A stretch of DNA of 64,000 bases from Arenicola marina. Lineage: Eukaryota > Annelida > Polychaeta > Arenicolidae. The stretch lies in assembly GCA_964019135.1 (NCBI GenBank), contig OZ025255.1, forward strand, positions 43,492,811 through 43,556,810, written 5' to 3'. The notes under the pieces were generated by a model. That model saw nothing but the letters and a program-made list of their open reading frames with translations. It did no database searches and was not told the origin of the DNA. Numbering within the stretch: position 1 is the stretch's first letter; each line of letters starts with the position of its first letter. The translations under genes and the position numbers were made by a program. Shown here in pieces: positions 1 to 10,000 of the stretch.

Positions 1-311
1 ATAGTATATTGGTTGGGTGTGCATAGTACATTGGTTGGGTGTGCATAGTACATTGGTTGGGTGTGCATAGTACATTGGTTGGGTGTGCATAGTACATTGG
101 TTGGGTGTGCATAGTACATTGGTTGGGTGTGCATAGTACATTGGTTGGGTGTGCATAGTACATTGGTTGGGTGTGCATAGTACATTGGTTGGGTGTACAT
201 AGTACATTTGTTGGGTGTGCATAGTACATTGGTTGGGTGTGCATAGTACATTGGTTGGGTGTGCATAGTACATTGGTTGGGTGTGCATAGTACATTGGTT
301 GGGTGTGCATG
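1..311. repeat. 22-bp minisatellite array
   Basis: About 14 head-to-tail copies of a 22-bp unit built on GTGCATAGTACATTGG followed by TTGGGT. The copies are almost identical, with single-base changes near positions 6 and 198-209. The array runs off the left edge of the window. It probably lies in the intron upstream of the first EGF exon. No coding signal is seen. Confidence 0.95.
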
Positions 312-550
312 ATTCGCATGTTTATTGCTATTATTTACTTCAGTTGAAGGTATTCCTTCTTTCATCTGTATCGTATGCACCAGGACAACTGTATGGTATT
401 GATATAGACAACTCATGCTGGATTTATTTGGCAGTTGTGTTGCATCTTGGATGCATATTTGTCAAATGGCAGACATTTCATCCAATAAAACCGTGTAGAT
501 GTCAGGGAGTATCACTTATATCACTGAGATAAACTTATTGCCTGCTGCAG

Positions 551-718
551 CTATAGACGAGTGTGCCGCCGGGAACCACCAATGTTCCCATCTGTGTCAC
601 AACACAGAGGGAGGCCACACTTGTTCCTGCCCGCCAGGTGGAGCCCTGAAGCAAGATGGCGCCACGTGTGTCTGTGCCAGCGGATTCCAGTTCTCGTCAG
701 ATAACTCGTCATGTGAAG
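551..718 (+). CDS. EGF-like exon 1 (cbEGF module)
   Basis: The exon opens after an acceptor ending CTGCTGCAG and closes before GTATTG. It encodes IDECAAGNHQC and onward, with the six-cysteine cbEGF pattern (C-x6-C-x3-C-x8-C-x-C-x12-C) and the N-x4-G signature. Two more cysteines follow in the last 17 residues, giving eight in all. The sequence differs at several codons from the two downstream copies, so it is the older member of the set. Confidence 0.85.
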
Positions 719-3700
719 GTATTGTTTTCTTCCGTTTGTCTGGCGGGCATCAAGACAAGTGATGGCCACATATATATTCAATTGTAAGGGATTACTTTGG
801 TATATAACTGTTGCACCTATTCTTCAGACTGGTTATATATATATAGTACAGTTCACGCAGTCTTTGCAGTAGTTTGAATAGAACGGCGTTCCATTGGTTC
901 CTCAATAAGAATTAGGTCTGAGCATCCCGACAACACCAACACCAATTGCATTGAGATTGATTATCATGTATTGGCTTACTCCTCCTCTATCTCACCGCCA
1001 AACTCCGCTCGGTCGGGGTATTTGTCCCAGGGAAACCGCTCCATGAACGCACGTTTTCAGAGCCGCAGCCCCCCCCCCCCCCCCCAAAGTTTTAAAATAT
1101 CCGCTCTACTATAAGGGTGTCTTTTTCATCACAAATGTCCGCTCTCTCAGGCATCAAGGCACTCGCAGACCCCCCCACCCCACCAGATTTTTATTATAGT
1201 GCCCCCCAGGGGGATGGACACGTCTCGTGCGTGAGGGAATGGCCCACCACGACAAGCTCTGGTTTGGGAAACTGGACTTGAAACGCCAATCTAGGTTTGA
1301 TTTGCTTTGATTGGGTATTAACGGCACTTTCAGCCTGTCAGGCTATATAGTGCCATACTGGCTCGCCAATCTAGGCCCCCGGTGAGTACTAACCAAGACC
1401 TTTCGACAGGTCATGGATCGCTATCGTGTGCGCTCTCCGAAAGGGGTACTTAATACATTGCTGGGTTGGGTTGAGGGGGGGGGGGCCAACGGTAAATCCC
1501 CTACTTTTTACCTCCAAAGCCCGCTCGCAACGGGTATTTTTTACCGTTAAATCGCCCTATGTCGCAGTTATCAATGGGCACCCGCGGAACTCCTCCCCCA
1601 CCAGATTTGTATAACAGTACCCCCCCACCCCCACCCCACCTCCCAAGGGCGTAGTCCAATTGGTAACAATATAAAGGACCTTCAGTTGCAAAAACTATTT
1701 CAGATTCATTGGGTTGTATATCAGTCCTGTATCTATGAAAGTAGAACGATATCATCATCACTGAGCTGAATACAATCTCTTTCACTCCGCAGATATAGAC
1801 GAGTGTGCCGCCGGGGACCACCAGTGTTCCCATGTGTGTCACAACACAGAGGGAGGCCACACTTGTTCCTGCCCGCCAGGTGGAGCCCTGAAGCAAGATG
1901 GCCCCAAGTGTACTTGTGAGACCGGCTTCCACTTCTCGTCAGATGGTTTATCGTGTGAAGGTATGGCTTCTTTCAATGTGTGTGAAGAGCATTAGGACAA
2001 CCGACTGGCATCTATGACCTATGTGGGATTCATTTGGCATTTGGAAATTGTGTTGCACCTACGCTGCATATTGTTTTATGGGGCAGTTCCGTTATCTTAC
2101 ACAGTGTTATCAAAGACGGGTGTCGTCAATTCACTCCCGAATCTTGTAGACCGCATGGGACGCTGCCTTCTACTCGTCGAGCTGTTCTAATCCCCTACCC
2201 CCGTGGAAATGGTTCTAACTGACACATGGGAATGGTTCTAACTGACACATGGGAATGGTTCTAACTCATCCATGGGAGGCGTTCTAACTCACACATGAAA
2301 GTGGTTCTAACTCATCCATGGGAGGGATTCTAATTCACCCATGGGAGTGGTTCTAACTCCTCCACGGGAGGGATTCTAACTCATCACTGGGAGGCGTTCT
2401 AAGTCACCCTTCAGAGCGGTTCTAACTGACCCATGGGAGTGGTTCTAATTCACCCATGGGAGTGGTTCTAACTCCTCCACGGGAGGGATTCTAACTCATC
2501 ACTGGGAGGCGTTCTAAGTCACCCTTCAGAGCGGTTCTAACTGACCCATGGAAGTGGTTCTAATTCACCCATGGGAGTGGTTCTAACTCCTCCACGGGAG
2601 GGATTCAAACTCATCACTGGGAGGCGTTCTAAGTCACCCTTCAGGGCGGTTCTAACTGACCCATGGAAGTGGTTCTAATTCACCCATGGGAGTGGTTCTA
2701 ACTCCTCCACGGGAGGGATTCTAACTCATCAATGGGAGGCGTTCTAAGTCACCCTTCAGAGCGGTTCTAACTGACCCATGGGAGTGGTTCTAATTCACCC
2801 ATGGGAGTGGTTCTAACTCCTCCACGGGAGGGATTCTAACTCATCACTGGGAGGCGTTCTAAGTCACCCTTCAGAGCGGTTCTAACTGACCCATGGAAGT
2901 GGTTCTAATTCACCCATGGAAGTGGTTCTAACTCCTCCACGGGAGGGATTCTAACTCATCACTGGGAGGCGTTCTAAGTCACCATTCAGAGCGGTTCTAA
3001 CTGACCCATAGAAGTGGTTCTAATTCACCCATGGGAGTGGTTCTAACTCCTCCACGGGAGGGATTCTAACTCATCAATGGGAGGCGTTCTAAGTCACCCT
3101 TCAGAGCGGTTCTAACTGACCCATGGGAGTGGTTCTAACTGACCCATGGGAGTGGTTCTAACTGACCCATGGAAGTGGTTCTAATTCACCCATGGGAGTG
3201 GTTCTAACTCCTCCACGGGAGGGATTCTAACTCATCAATGGGAGGTGTTCTAAGTCACCCTTCAGAGCGGTTCTAACTGACCCATGGGAGTGGTTCTAGG
3301 TAACCCATGGGAGTCGTACTAACTGGTGCTGGTAAAATATGGTATGGGAAATCGTGACTTGGTTACTGCATCGCAGACCCCCCCAACCCCACCAGATTTC
3401 TATTATAGTGCCCCCCAGGGGGATGGACACGTCTCGTGCGTGAGGGAATGGCCCACCACGACAAGCTCTGGTTTGGGAAACTGGACTTGAAACGCCAATC
3501 TAGGTTTGATTTGCTTTGATTGGGTATTAACGGCACTTTCAGCCTGTCAGGCTATATAGTGCCATACTGGCTCGCCAATCTAGGCCCCCGGTGAGTACTA
3601 ACCAAGACCTTTCGACAGGTCATGGATCGCTATCGCGTGCGCTCTCCGAAGAGGGTACTCAATACATTGCTGGGTTGGGTTGGGGGGAGGGGGGGCCAAC

Positions 3701-6399
3701 GGTAAATCCCCTACTTTTTACCTCCAAAGCCCGCTCGCAACGGGTATTTTTTACCGTTAAATCGCTCTATGTCGCAGTTATCAATGGGCACCCGCGGAAC
3801 TCCTCCCCCACCAGATTTGTATAACAGTACCCCCCCACCCCCACCCCACCTCCCAAGGGCGTAGTCCAATTGGTAACAATATAAAGGACCTTCAGTTGCA
3901 AAAACTATTTCAGATTCATTGGGGTGTATACCAGTCCTGTATCTATGAAAGTAGAACGATATCATCATCACTGAGCTGAATACAATCTCTTTCACTCCGC
4001 AGATATAGACGAGTGTGCCGCCGGGGACCACCAGTGTTCCCATGTGTGTCACAACACAGAGGGAGGCCACACTTGTTCCTGCCCGCCAGGTGGAGCCCTG
4101 AAGCAAGATGGCCCCAAGTGTACCTGTGAGACCGGCTTCCACTTCTCGTCAGATGGTTTATCGTGTGAAGGTATGGCTTCTTTCAGTGTGTGTGAAGAGC
4201 ATTAGGACAACCGACTGGCATCTATGACCTATGTGAGATTCATTTGGCATTTGGAAATTGTGTTGCACCTACGCTGCATATTGTTTTATGGGGCAGTTCC
4301 GTTATCTTACACAGTGTTATCAAAGACGGGTGTCGTCAATTCACTCCCGAATCCTGTAGACCGCATGGGACGCTGCCTTCTACTCGTCGAGCTGTTCTAA
4401 TCCCCTCCCCCCGTGGGAATGGTTCTAACTGACACATGGGAATGGTTCTAACTGACACATGGGAATGGTTCTAACTCATCCATGGGAGGCGTTCTAACTC
4501 ACACATGGAAGTGGTTCTAACTCCTCCATGGGAGGGATTCTAATCCACCCATGGGAGTGGTTCTAACTCCTCCACGGGAGGGATTCTAACTCATCAATGG
4601 GAGGCGTTCTAAGTCACCCTTCAGAGCGGTTCTAACTGACCCATGGAAGTGGTTCTAATTCACCCATGGGAGTGGTTCTAACTCCTCCACGGGAGGGATT
4701 CTAACTCATCAATGGGAGGCTTTCTAAGTCACCCTTCAGAGCGGTTCTAACTGACCCATGAGAGTGGTTCTAATTCACCCATGGGAGTGGTTCTAACTCC
4801 TCCACGGGAGGGATTCTAACTCATCAATGGGAGGCTTTCTAAGTCACCCTTCAGAGCGGTTCTAACTGACCCATGGGAGTGGTTCTAATTCACCCATGGG
4901 AGTGGTTCTAACTCCTCCACGGGAGGGATTCTAACTCATCACTGGGAGGCGTTCTAAGTCACCCTTCAGAGCGGTTCTAACTGACCCATGGGAGTGGTTC
5001 TAGGTAACCCATGGGAGTGGTTCTAGGTAACCCATGGGAGTGGTTCTAGGTAACCCATGGGAGTGGTTCTAGGTAACCCATGGGAGTGGTTCTAGGTAAC
5101 TTTTGGAAGTGGTTCTAGGTAACCCATGGAAGTGGTTCTAACTCATCCATGGGAGGGATTCTAATTCACCCATGGGAGTGGTTCTAACTCCTCCACGGGA
5201 GGGATTCTAACTCATCACTGGGAGGCGTTCTAAGTCACCCTTCAGAGCGGTTCTAACTGACCCATGCGAGTGGTTCTAACTGACCCATGGGAGTGGTTCT
5301 AATTCACCCATGGGAGTGGTTCTAATTCACCCATGGGAGTGGTTCTAACTCCTCCACGGGAGGGATTCTAACTCATCACTGGGAGGCTTTCTAACTCACC
5401 CTTCAGAGCGGTTCTAACTGACCCATGGGAGTGGTTCTAACTGACCCATGGGAGTGGTTCTAACTCCTCCACGGGAGGGATTCTAACTCATCAATGGGAG
5501 GCTTTCTAACTCACCCTTCAGAGCGGTTCTAACTGACCCATGGGAGTGGTTCTAGGTAACCCATGGGAGTGGTTCTAACTCCTCCACGGGAGGGATTCTA
5601 ACTCATCAATGGGAGGCGTTCTAACTCACCCTTCAGAGCGGTTCCAACTGACCCATGGGAGCGGTTCTAACTGACCCATGGAAGTGGTTCTAGGTAACCC
5701 ATGGGAGTGGTTCTAGGTAACCCATGGGAGTGGTTCTAGGTAACCCATGGAAGTTGTTCTAACTGGTGCTGGTAAAATATGGTATGGGAAATCGTGACTT
5801 GGTTACTGCATAATCAAAAATCAGGCAGCATTGCCGTTTGCTGCCTTTTTAATTATGATAACATGTTATCACACATGTGTTATCACAGGATAACATGTGT
5901 GATAACATGTTATCACACATGTGTTATCACAGGATAACATGTGTGATAACATGTTATCACACATGTGTTATCACAGGATAACATGTGTGTTTCGTTAACA
6001 TTCATTCACATGAACAACTGCAGCCTGAACAGCTTTTAATTAATCTATTTATAGTATCAATATAAATCACTTTTAGTTGACCTTTATTTTTGTATACTTT
6101 GCATATGAAATACTACATAGCATGTGTCTAGCTGTCAGGTCCTTCTGAAACATACCACGTACACCCCTCACCCCCCCCCCCCCCCCATACTCCCAACCCA
6201 CCACGGAGCATGTGTTTAGCTGTCATGTCATTGTAAATATACCACGACTGTCAGTCGCTCTCAGTACAGAAGGCTCATATCCTCTATAGCTGATTTAGCG
6301 ATGTTGAGGAGTGGAACCCAAGGCCAGACCGACAAAAGCCCACTGCTGAAGATTCTCCTGGGCCTCTGCGGTCTGCTGGCTGGGGCTCTGGCCGTGTGA
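551..6399 (+). CDS. cbEGF-repeat cell-surface or secreted protein, 3' part of gene
   Basis: Partial gene. Three exons of exactly 168 bp (551-718, 1793-1960, 4003-4170) each encode a calcium-binding EGF-like module beginning IDEC. A candidate C-terminal exon follows at 6290-6399. All three EGF exons have AG/GT borders and are phase 1-1, so they can be duplicated or skipped without breaking the frame. The candidate terminal exon also enters in phase 1. The 5' part lies left of the window, so signal peptide and identity cannot be read. cbEGF modules typically sit in extracellular matrix proteins and receptors, where calcium stiffens tandem domains. I cannot name an orthologue. The hydrophobic terminal exon suggests membrane attachment, which is inference. 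Confidence 0.7.
719..1162 (+). other. intron, no feature beyond a poly(C) run
   Basis: Intron sequence following the first EGF exon. It contains a C run near 1070-1085 and low-complexity C-rich stretches. No exon, RNA gene or mobile element is recognised. Its right end meets the start of the tandem segmental duplication. Confidence 0.6.
1793..1960 (+). CDS. EGF-like exon 2 (copy A)
   Basis: The acceptor is TTCACTCCGCAG and the donor is GAAG|GTATGG. The exon is 168 bp and phase 1-1, and encodes IDECAAGDHQCSHVCHNTEG followed by the remaining cysteines, eight in total. The first six match a cbEGF module. The last segment, with two further cysteines, resembles the end of a second, truncated EGF module. 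Confidence 0.88.
2184..3330. repeat. 23-bp minisatellite, copy A
   Basis: About 50 units of 23 bp sharing the core GTTCTAACT and CCATGGGAGTG. Variants recur in a fixed order of five (TGACCCATGG, TTCACCCATGG, TCCTCCACGG, TCATCACTGG, GTCACCCTTCAGAG). This gives a roughly 115-bp higher-order unit. It is intronic, between EGF exons 2 and 3. Confidence 0.93.
4003..4170 (+). CDS. EGF-like exon 3 (copy B)
   Basis: Same acceptor, donor, length and phase as exon 2. I see a single base difference in the 168 bp (a synonymous Thr codon change near 4123), so the encoded module is identical. Inclusion of both exons would give two identical consecutive EGF modules. Confidence 0.88.
4390..5770. repeat. 23-bp minisatellite, copy B
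   Basis: The same 23-bp family as 2184-3330, about 60 units. It includes a run of the GGTAACCCATGG variant at 5000-5120 and again near 5690-5750 that copy A has only once or twice. The array therefore diverged after the segment duplicated. Confidence 0.93.
5857..5988. repeat. 3 x 44-bp palindrome-rich repeat
   Basis: Three identical 44-bp units start at 5857, 5901 and 5945. Each contains the perfect 18-bp palindrome GTGATAACATGTTATCAC (14 bp at the left edge of the first unit) and the 10-bp palindrome ACACATGTGT. Consecutive units can fold on themselves or on each other. Confidence 0.95.
6290..6399 (+). CDS. candidate C-terminal hydrophobic exon (GPI signal or TM)
   Basis: After an acceptor at 6288-6289 (TCCTCTATAG), or an in-frame alternative at 6297-6298, the phase 1 frame left by the EGF exons stays open. 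It encodes a polar stretch rich in S, G, T and Q, then LLKILLGLCGLLAGALAV, and then TGA at 6397. A hydrophobic tail at the extreme C-terminus with no cytosolic residues is what a GPI-anchor signal looks like. Alternatively the exon ends before the stop at GCC|GTGTGA (6393/6394) and joins 6857. No transcript evidence is available. Confidence 0.45.
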
Positions 6400-6856
6400 C
6401 TGTCTCGTCAGGTCTGTATTCACTACTCACATTGATAGCCCAATGGGGGGGGGGTATTAGGCAATTGAACTGTCTTGCTATACGGGATACTGCGTGGATT
6501 ATTTAGACAAGGAGCAATGAGTCAGAGGAGTGGAGTGTATGCTAGTGTGCTGATACATTTCATATACCACTTTAAGGTGGGGTGCATTTGGCATATCATT
6601 ATATATAACGAATTTAATGTGCAGGCAACGTCACATGTTCTGACGTTCTTGCACCACTTTATTGTGGTGGTCCAAGCAAGTCGTCTAATTAAGATCCGCT
6701 TTAACTGCATCGCATCTATCCATAATCAATATGTGAAGTAGAGCAATTCATAAACAAAATTGATGAAACGGATATGGAATATCGCAAAAAATAGATAATA
6801 AATGTCATTAAAGCATGTAATTCATGGCTAACTATTTGTTTCATTATCCTCTTCAG
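6400..6856 (+). other. possible intron, nothing recognised
   Basis: Sequence between the hydrophobic exon and the candidate cytoplasmic-tail exon. It has a short G run near 6446. Short open frames here have no recognisable domain or coding character. Confidence 0.4.
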
Positions 6857-6919
6857 AGCAGGTCACGTGCCAAACGTCGCGGCCTCCGCCATCAGACGAA
6901 AGTAATATGCAATTTATAA
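6857..6919 (+). CDS. candidate alternative terminal exon (basic tail)
   Basis: A good acceptor (CATTATCCTCTTCAG) precedes 21 codons ending in TAA at 6917-6919. If joined in phase 0 to position 6393, the protein would run from the hydrophobic segment straight into SRSRAKRRGLRHQ. That is a typical positive stop-transfer tail of a type I membrane protein. The required donor GCC|GTGTGA is weak. This is an alternative to the GPI-like ending. Confidence 0.25.
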   Translation, partial: SRSRAKRRGLRHQTKVICNL

Positions 6920-7023
6920 CATAGACGTAAATAGATATATATATATATTATATTTAAAGAACAACTTAAATATATACCATCGATATGTCTTTAACCTCTT
7001 TATAATGGTGTAAAGTATAAGCG

Positions 7024-10000
7024 GTTACCGGGCTGCCGGTCCCCCGGACTGCTTGTCCCCCGGGCTGCCGGTCCCCCGGGCTGCCTGTCCCCCGGGCTGC
7101 CGGTCCCCCGGGCTGCCGGTCCCCCGGGCTGCCAGTCCCCCGGGCTGCCAGTCCCCCGGACTGCTTGTCCCCCGGGCTGCCGGTCCCCCGGACTGCTTGT
7201 CTCCCGGGCTGCCGGTCCCACCGGGCTGCCGGTCCTCCTGGGCTGCCGGTCCCCCGGACTGCTGGTCCCCCGGGCTGCCGGTCCCCTGGGCTGCCAGTCC
7301 CCTGGGCTGCCGGTCCTCCTGGGCTGCCGGTCCTCCTGGGCTGCCGGTCCTCCTGGGCTGCCGGTCCCCCGGGCTGCCGGTCCCCCGGGCTGCTGGTCCC
7401 CCGGGCTGCCGGTCCCCTGGGCTGCCGGTCCCCCGGGCTGCTGGTCCCCCGGGCTGCCGGTCCCCCGGGCTGCTGGTCCCCCGGGCTGCCGGTCCTCCTG
7501 GGCTGCCGGTCCCCCGGGCTGCTGGTCCCCCGGACTGCTGGTCCCCCGGGCTGCCGGTCCCCTGGGCTGCCAGTCCCCTGGGCTGCCGGTCCTCCTGGGC
7601 TGCCGGTCCTCCTGGGCTGCCTGTCCCCCGGGCTGCCGGTCCCACCGGGATGCCGGTCCTCCTGGGCTGCCGGTCCCCCGGACTGCTGGTCCCCCGGGCT
7701 GCCGGTCCCCTGGGCTGCCAGTCCCCTGGGCTGCCGGTCCTCCTGGGCTGCCGGTCCTCCTGGGCTGCCGGTCCTCCTGGGCTGCCGGTCCCCCGGGCTG
7801 CCGGTCCCCCGGGCTGCCGGTCCCACCGGGCTGCTGGTCCCCCGGACTGCTGGTCCCCCGGGCTGCCGGTCCCCTGGGCTGCTGGTCCCCCGGGCTGCCG
7901 GTCCCCCGGGCTGCTGGTCCCCCGGGCTGCCGGTCCCCCGGGCTGCCGGTCCTCCTGGGCTGCCGGTCCCCCGGGCTGCTGGTCCCCCGGGCTGCCGGTC
8001 CCCCGGGCTGCTGGTCCCCCGGGCTGCCGGTCCCCCGGGCTGCCGGTCCTCCTGGGCTGCCGGTCCCCCGGGCTGCTGGTCCCCCGGGCTGCCGGTCCCC
8101 TGGGCTGCTGGTCCCCCGGGCTGCCGGTCCCCCGGGCTGCTGGTCCCCCGGGCTGCCGGTCCCCCGGGCTGCTGGTCCCCCGGGCTGCCGGTCCTCCTGG
8201 GCTGCCGGTCCCCCGGGCTGCTGGTCCCCCGGACTGCTGGTCCCCCGGGCTGCCGGTCCCCTGGGCTGCCAGTCCCCTGGGCTGCCGGTCCTCCTGGGCT
8301 GCCGGTCCTCCTGGGCTGCCGGTCCTCCTGGGCTGCCGGTCCCCCGGGCTGCCGGTCCCACCGGGCTGCTTGTCCCCCGGGCTGCCGGTCCCACCGGGAT
8401 GCCGGTCCTCCTGGGCTGCCAGTCCCCTGGGCTGCCGGTCCTCCTGGGCTGCCGGTCCTCCTGGGCTGCCGGTCCTCCTGGGCTGCCGGTCCCCCGGGCT
8501 GCCGGTCCCACCGGGATGCCGGTCCTCCTGGGCTGCCGGTCCTCCTGGGCTGCCGGTCCTCCTGGGCTGCCGGTCCCCCGGGCTGCCGGTCCCACCGGGA
8601 TGCCGGTCCTCCTGGGCTGCCGGTCCCCCGGGCTGCTGGTCCCCCGGACTGCTGGTCCCCCGGGCTGCCGGTCCCCTGGGCTGCCGGTCCCCCGGGCTGC
8701 CGGTCCCCCGGGCTGCCGGTCCCACCGGGATGCCGGTCCCCCGGGCTGCCGGTCCCCCGGGCTGCCGGTCCCACCGGGATGCCGGTCCTCCTGGGCTGCC
8801 GGTCCCCCGGGCTGCTGGTCCCCCGGACTGCTGGTCCCCCGGGCTGCCGGTCCCCTGGGCTGCCGGTCCCCCGGGCTGCCGGTCCCCCGGGCTGCCGGTC
8901 CCACCGGGATGCCGGTCCCCCGGGCTGCCGGTCCCCCGGGCTGCCGGTCCCACCGGGATGCCGGTCCTCCTGGGCTGCCGGTCCCCCGGGCTGCTGGTCC
9001 CCCGGACTGCTGGTCCCCCGGGCTGCCGGTCCCCTGGGCTGCCGGTCCCCCGGGCTGCCGGTCCCCCGGGCTGCCGGTCCCCCGGGCTGCCGGTCCCCCG
9101 GGCTGCTGGTCCCCCGGGCTGCCAGTCCCCCGGGCTGCCGGTCCCACCGGGCTGCTGGTCCCCCGGGCTGCCGGTCCCCTGGGCTGCCAGTCCCCTGGGC
9201 TGCCGGTCCTCCTGGGCTGCCGGTCCTCCTGGGCTGCCGGTCCTCCTGGGCTGCCGGTCCCCCGGGCTGCCGGTCCCCCGGGCTGCTGGTCCCCCGGGCT
9301 GCCGGTCCCCTGGGCTGCCGGTCCCCCGGGCTGCTGGTCCCCCGGGCTGCCGGTCCCCCGGGCTGCTGGTCCCCCGGGCTGCCGGTCCTCCTGGGCTGCC
9401 GGTCCCCCGGGCTGCTGGTCCCCCGGACTGCTGGTCCCCCGGGCTGCCGGTCCCCTGGGCTGCCAGTCCCCTGGGCTGCCGGTCCTCCTGGGCTGCCGGT
9501 CCTCCTGGGCTGCCTGTCCCCAGGGCTGCCGGTCCCACCGGGATGCCGGTCCCCCGGGCTGCTGGTCCCCCGGGCTGCCGGTCCTCCTGGGCTGCCGGTC
9601 CCCCGGGCTGCTGGTCCCCCGGACTGCTGGTCCCCCGGGCTGCCGGTCCCCTGGGCTGCCAGTCCCCTGGGCTGCCGGTCCTCCTGGGCTGCCGGTCCTC
9701 CTGGGCTGCCTGTCCCCCGGGCTGCCGGTCCCACCGGGATGCCGGTCCTCCTGGGCTGCCGGTCCCCCGGACTGCTGGTCCCCCGGGCTGCCGGTCCCCT
9801 GGGCTGCCAGTCCCCTGGGCTGCCGGTCCTCCTGGGCTGCCGGTCCTCCTGGGCTGCCGGTCCCACCGGGCTGCTTGTCCCCCGGGCTGCCGGTCCCCCG
9901 GGCTGCCGGTCCCCAGGGCTGCCGGTCCTCCTGGGCTGCCGGTCCCACCGGGCTGCTTGTCCCCCGGGCTGCCGGTCCCCCGGGCTGCCGGTCCCCAGGG

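Larger units (their letters stand above)
1163..3370. repeat. tandem segmental duplication, copy A (with EGF exon)
   Basis: This 2208-bp segment starts at TCGCAGACCCCCCC and ends at GGTTACTGCA. It is repeated directly downstream from 3371. It carries a spacer, one EGF exon and an array of 23-bp repeats. Outside the array the two copies read as nearly identical, and the offset at the exon is 2210 bp. This points to a recent unequal exchange. Confidence 0.9.
3371..5810. repeat. tandem segmental duplication, copy B (with EGF exon)
   Basis: Second copy of the 1163-3370 segment. It is longer (2440 bp) because its 23-bp array has expanded further. It ends at the same GGTTACTGCA motif (5801-5810), after which the sequence becomes unrelated to copy A. 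Confidence 0.9.
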
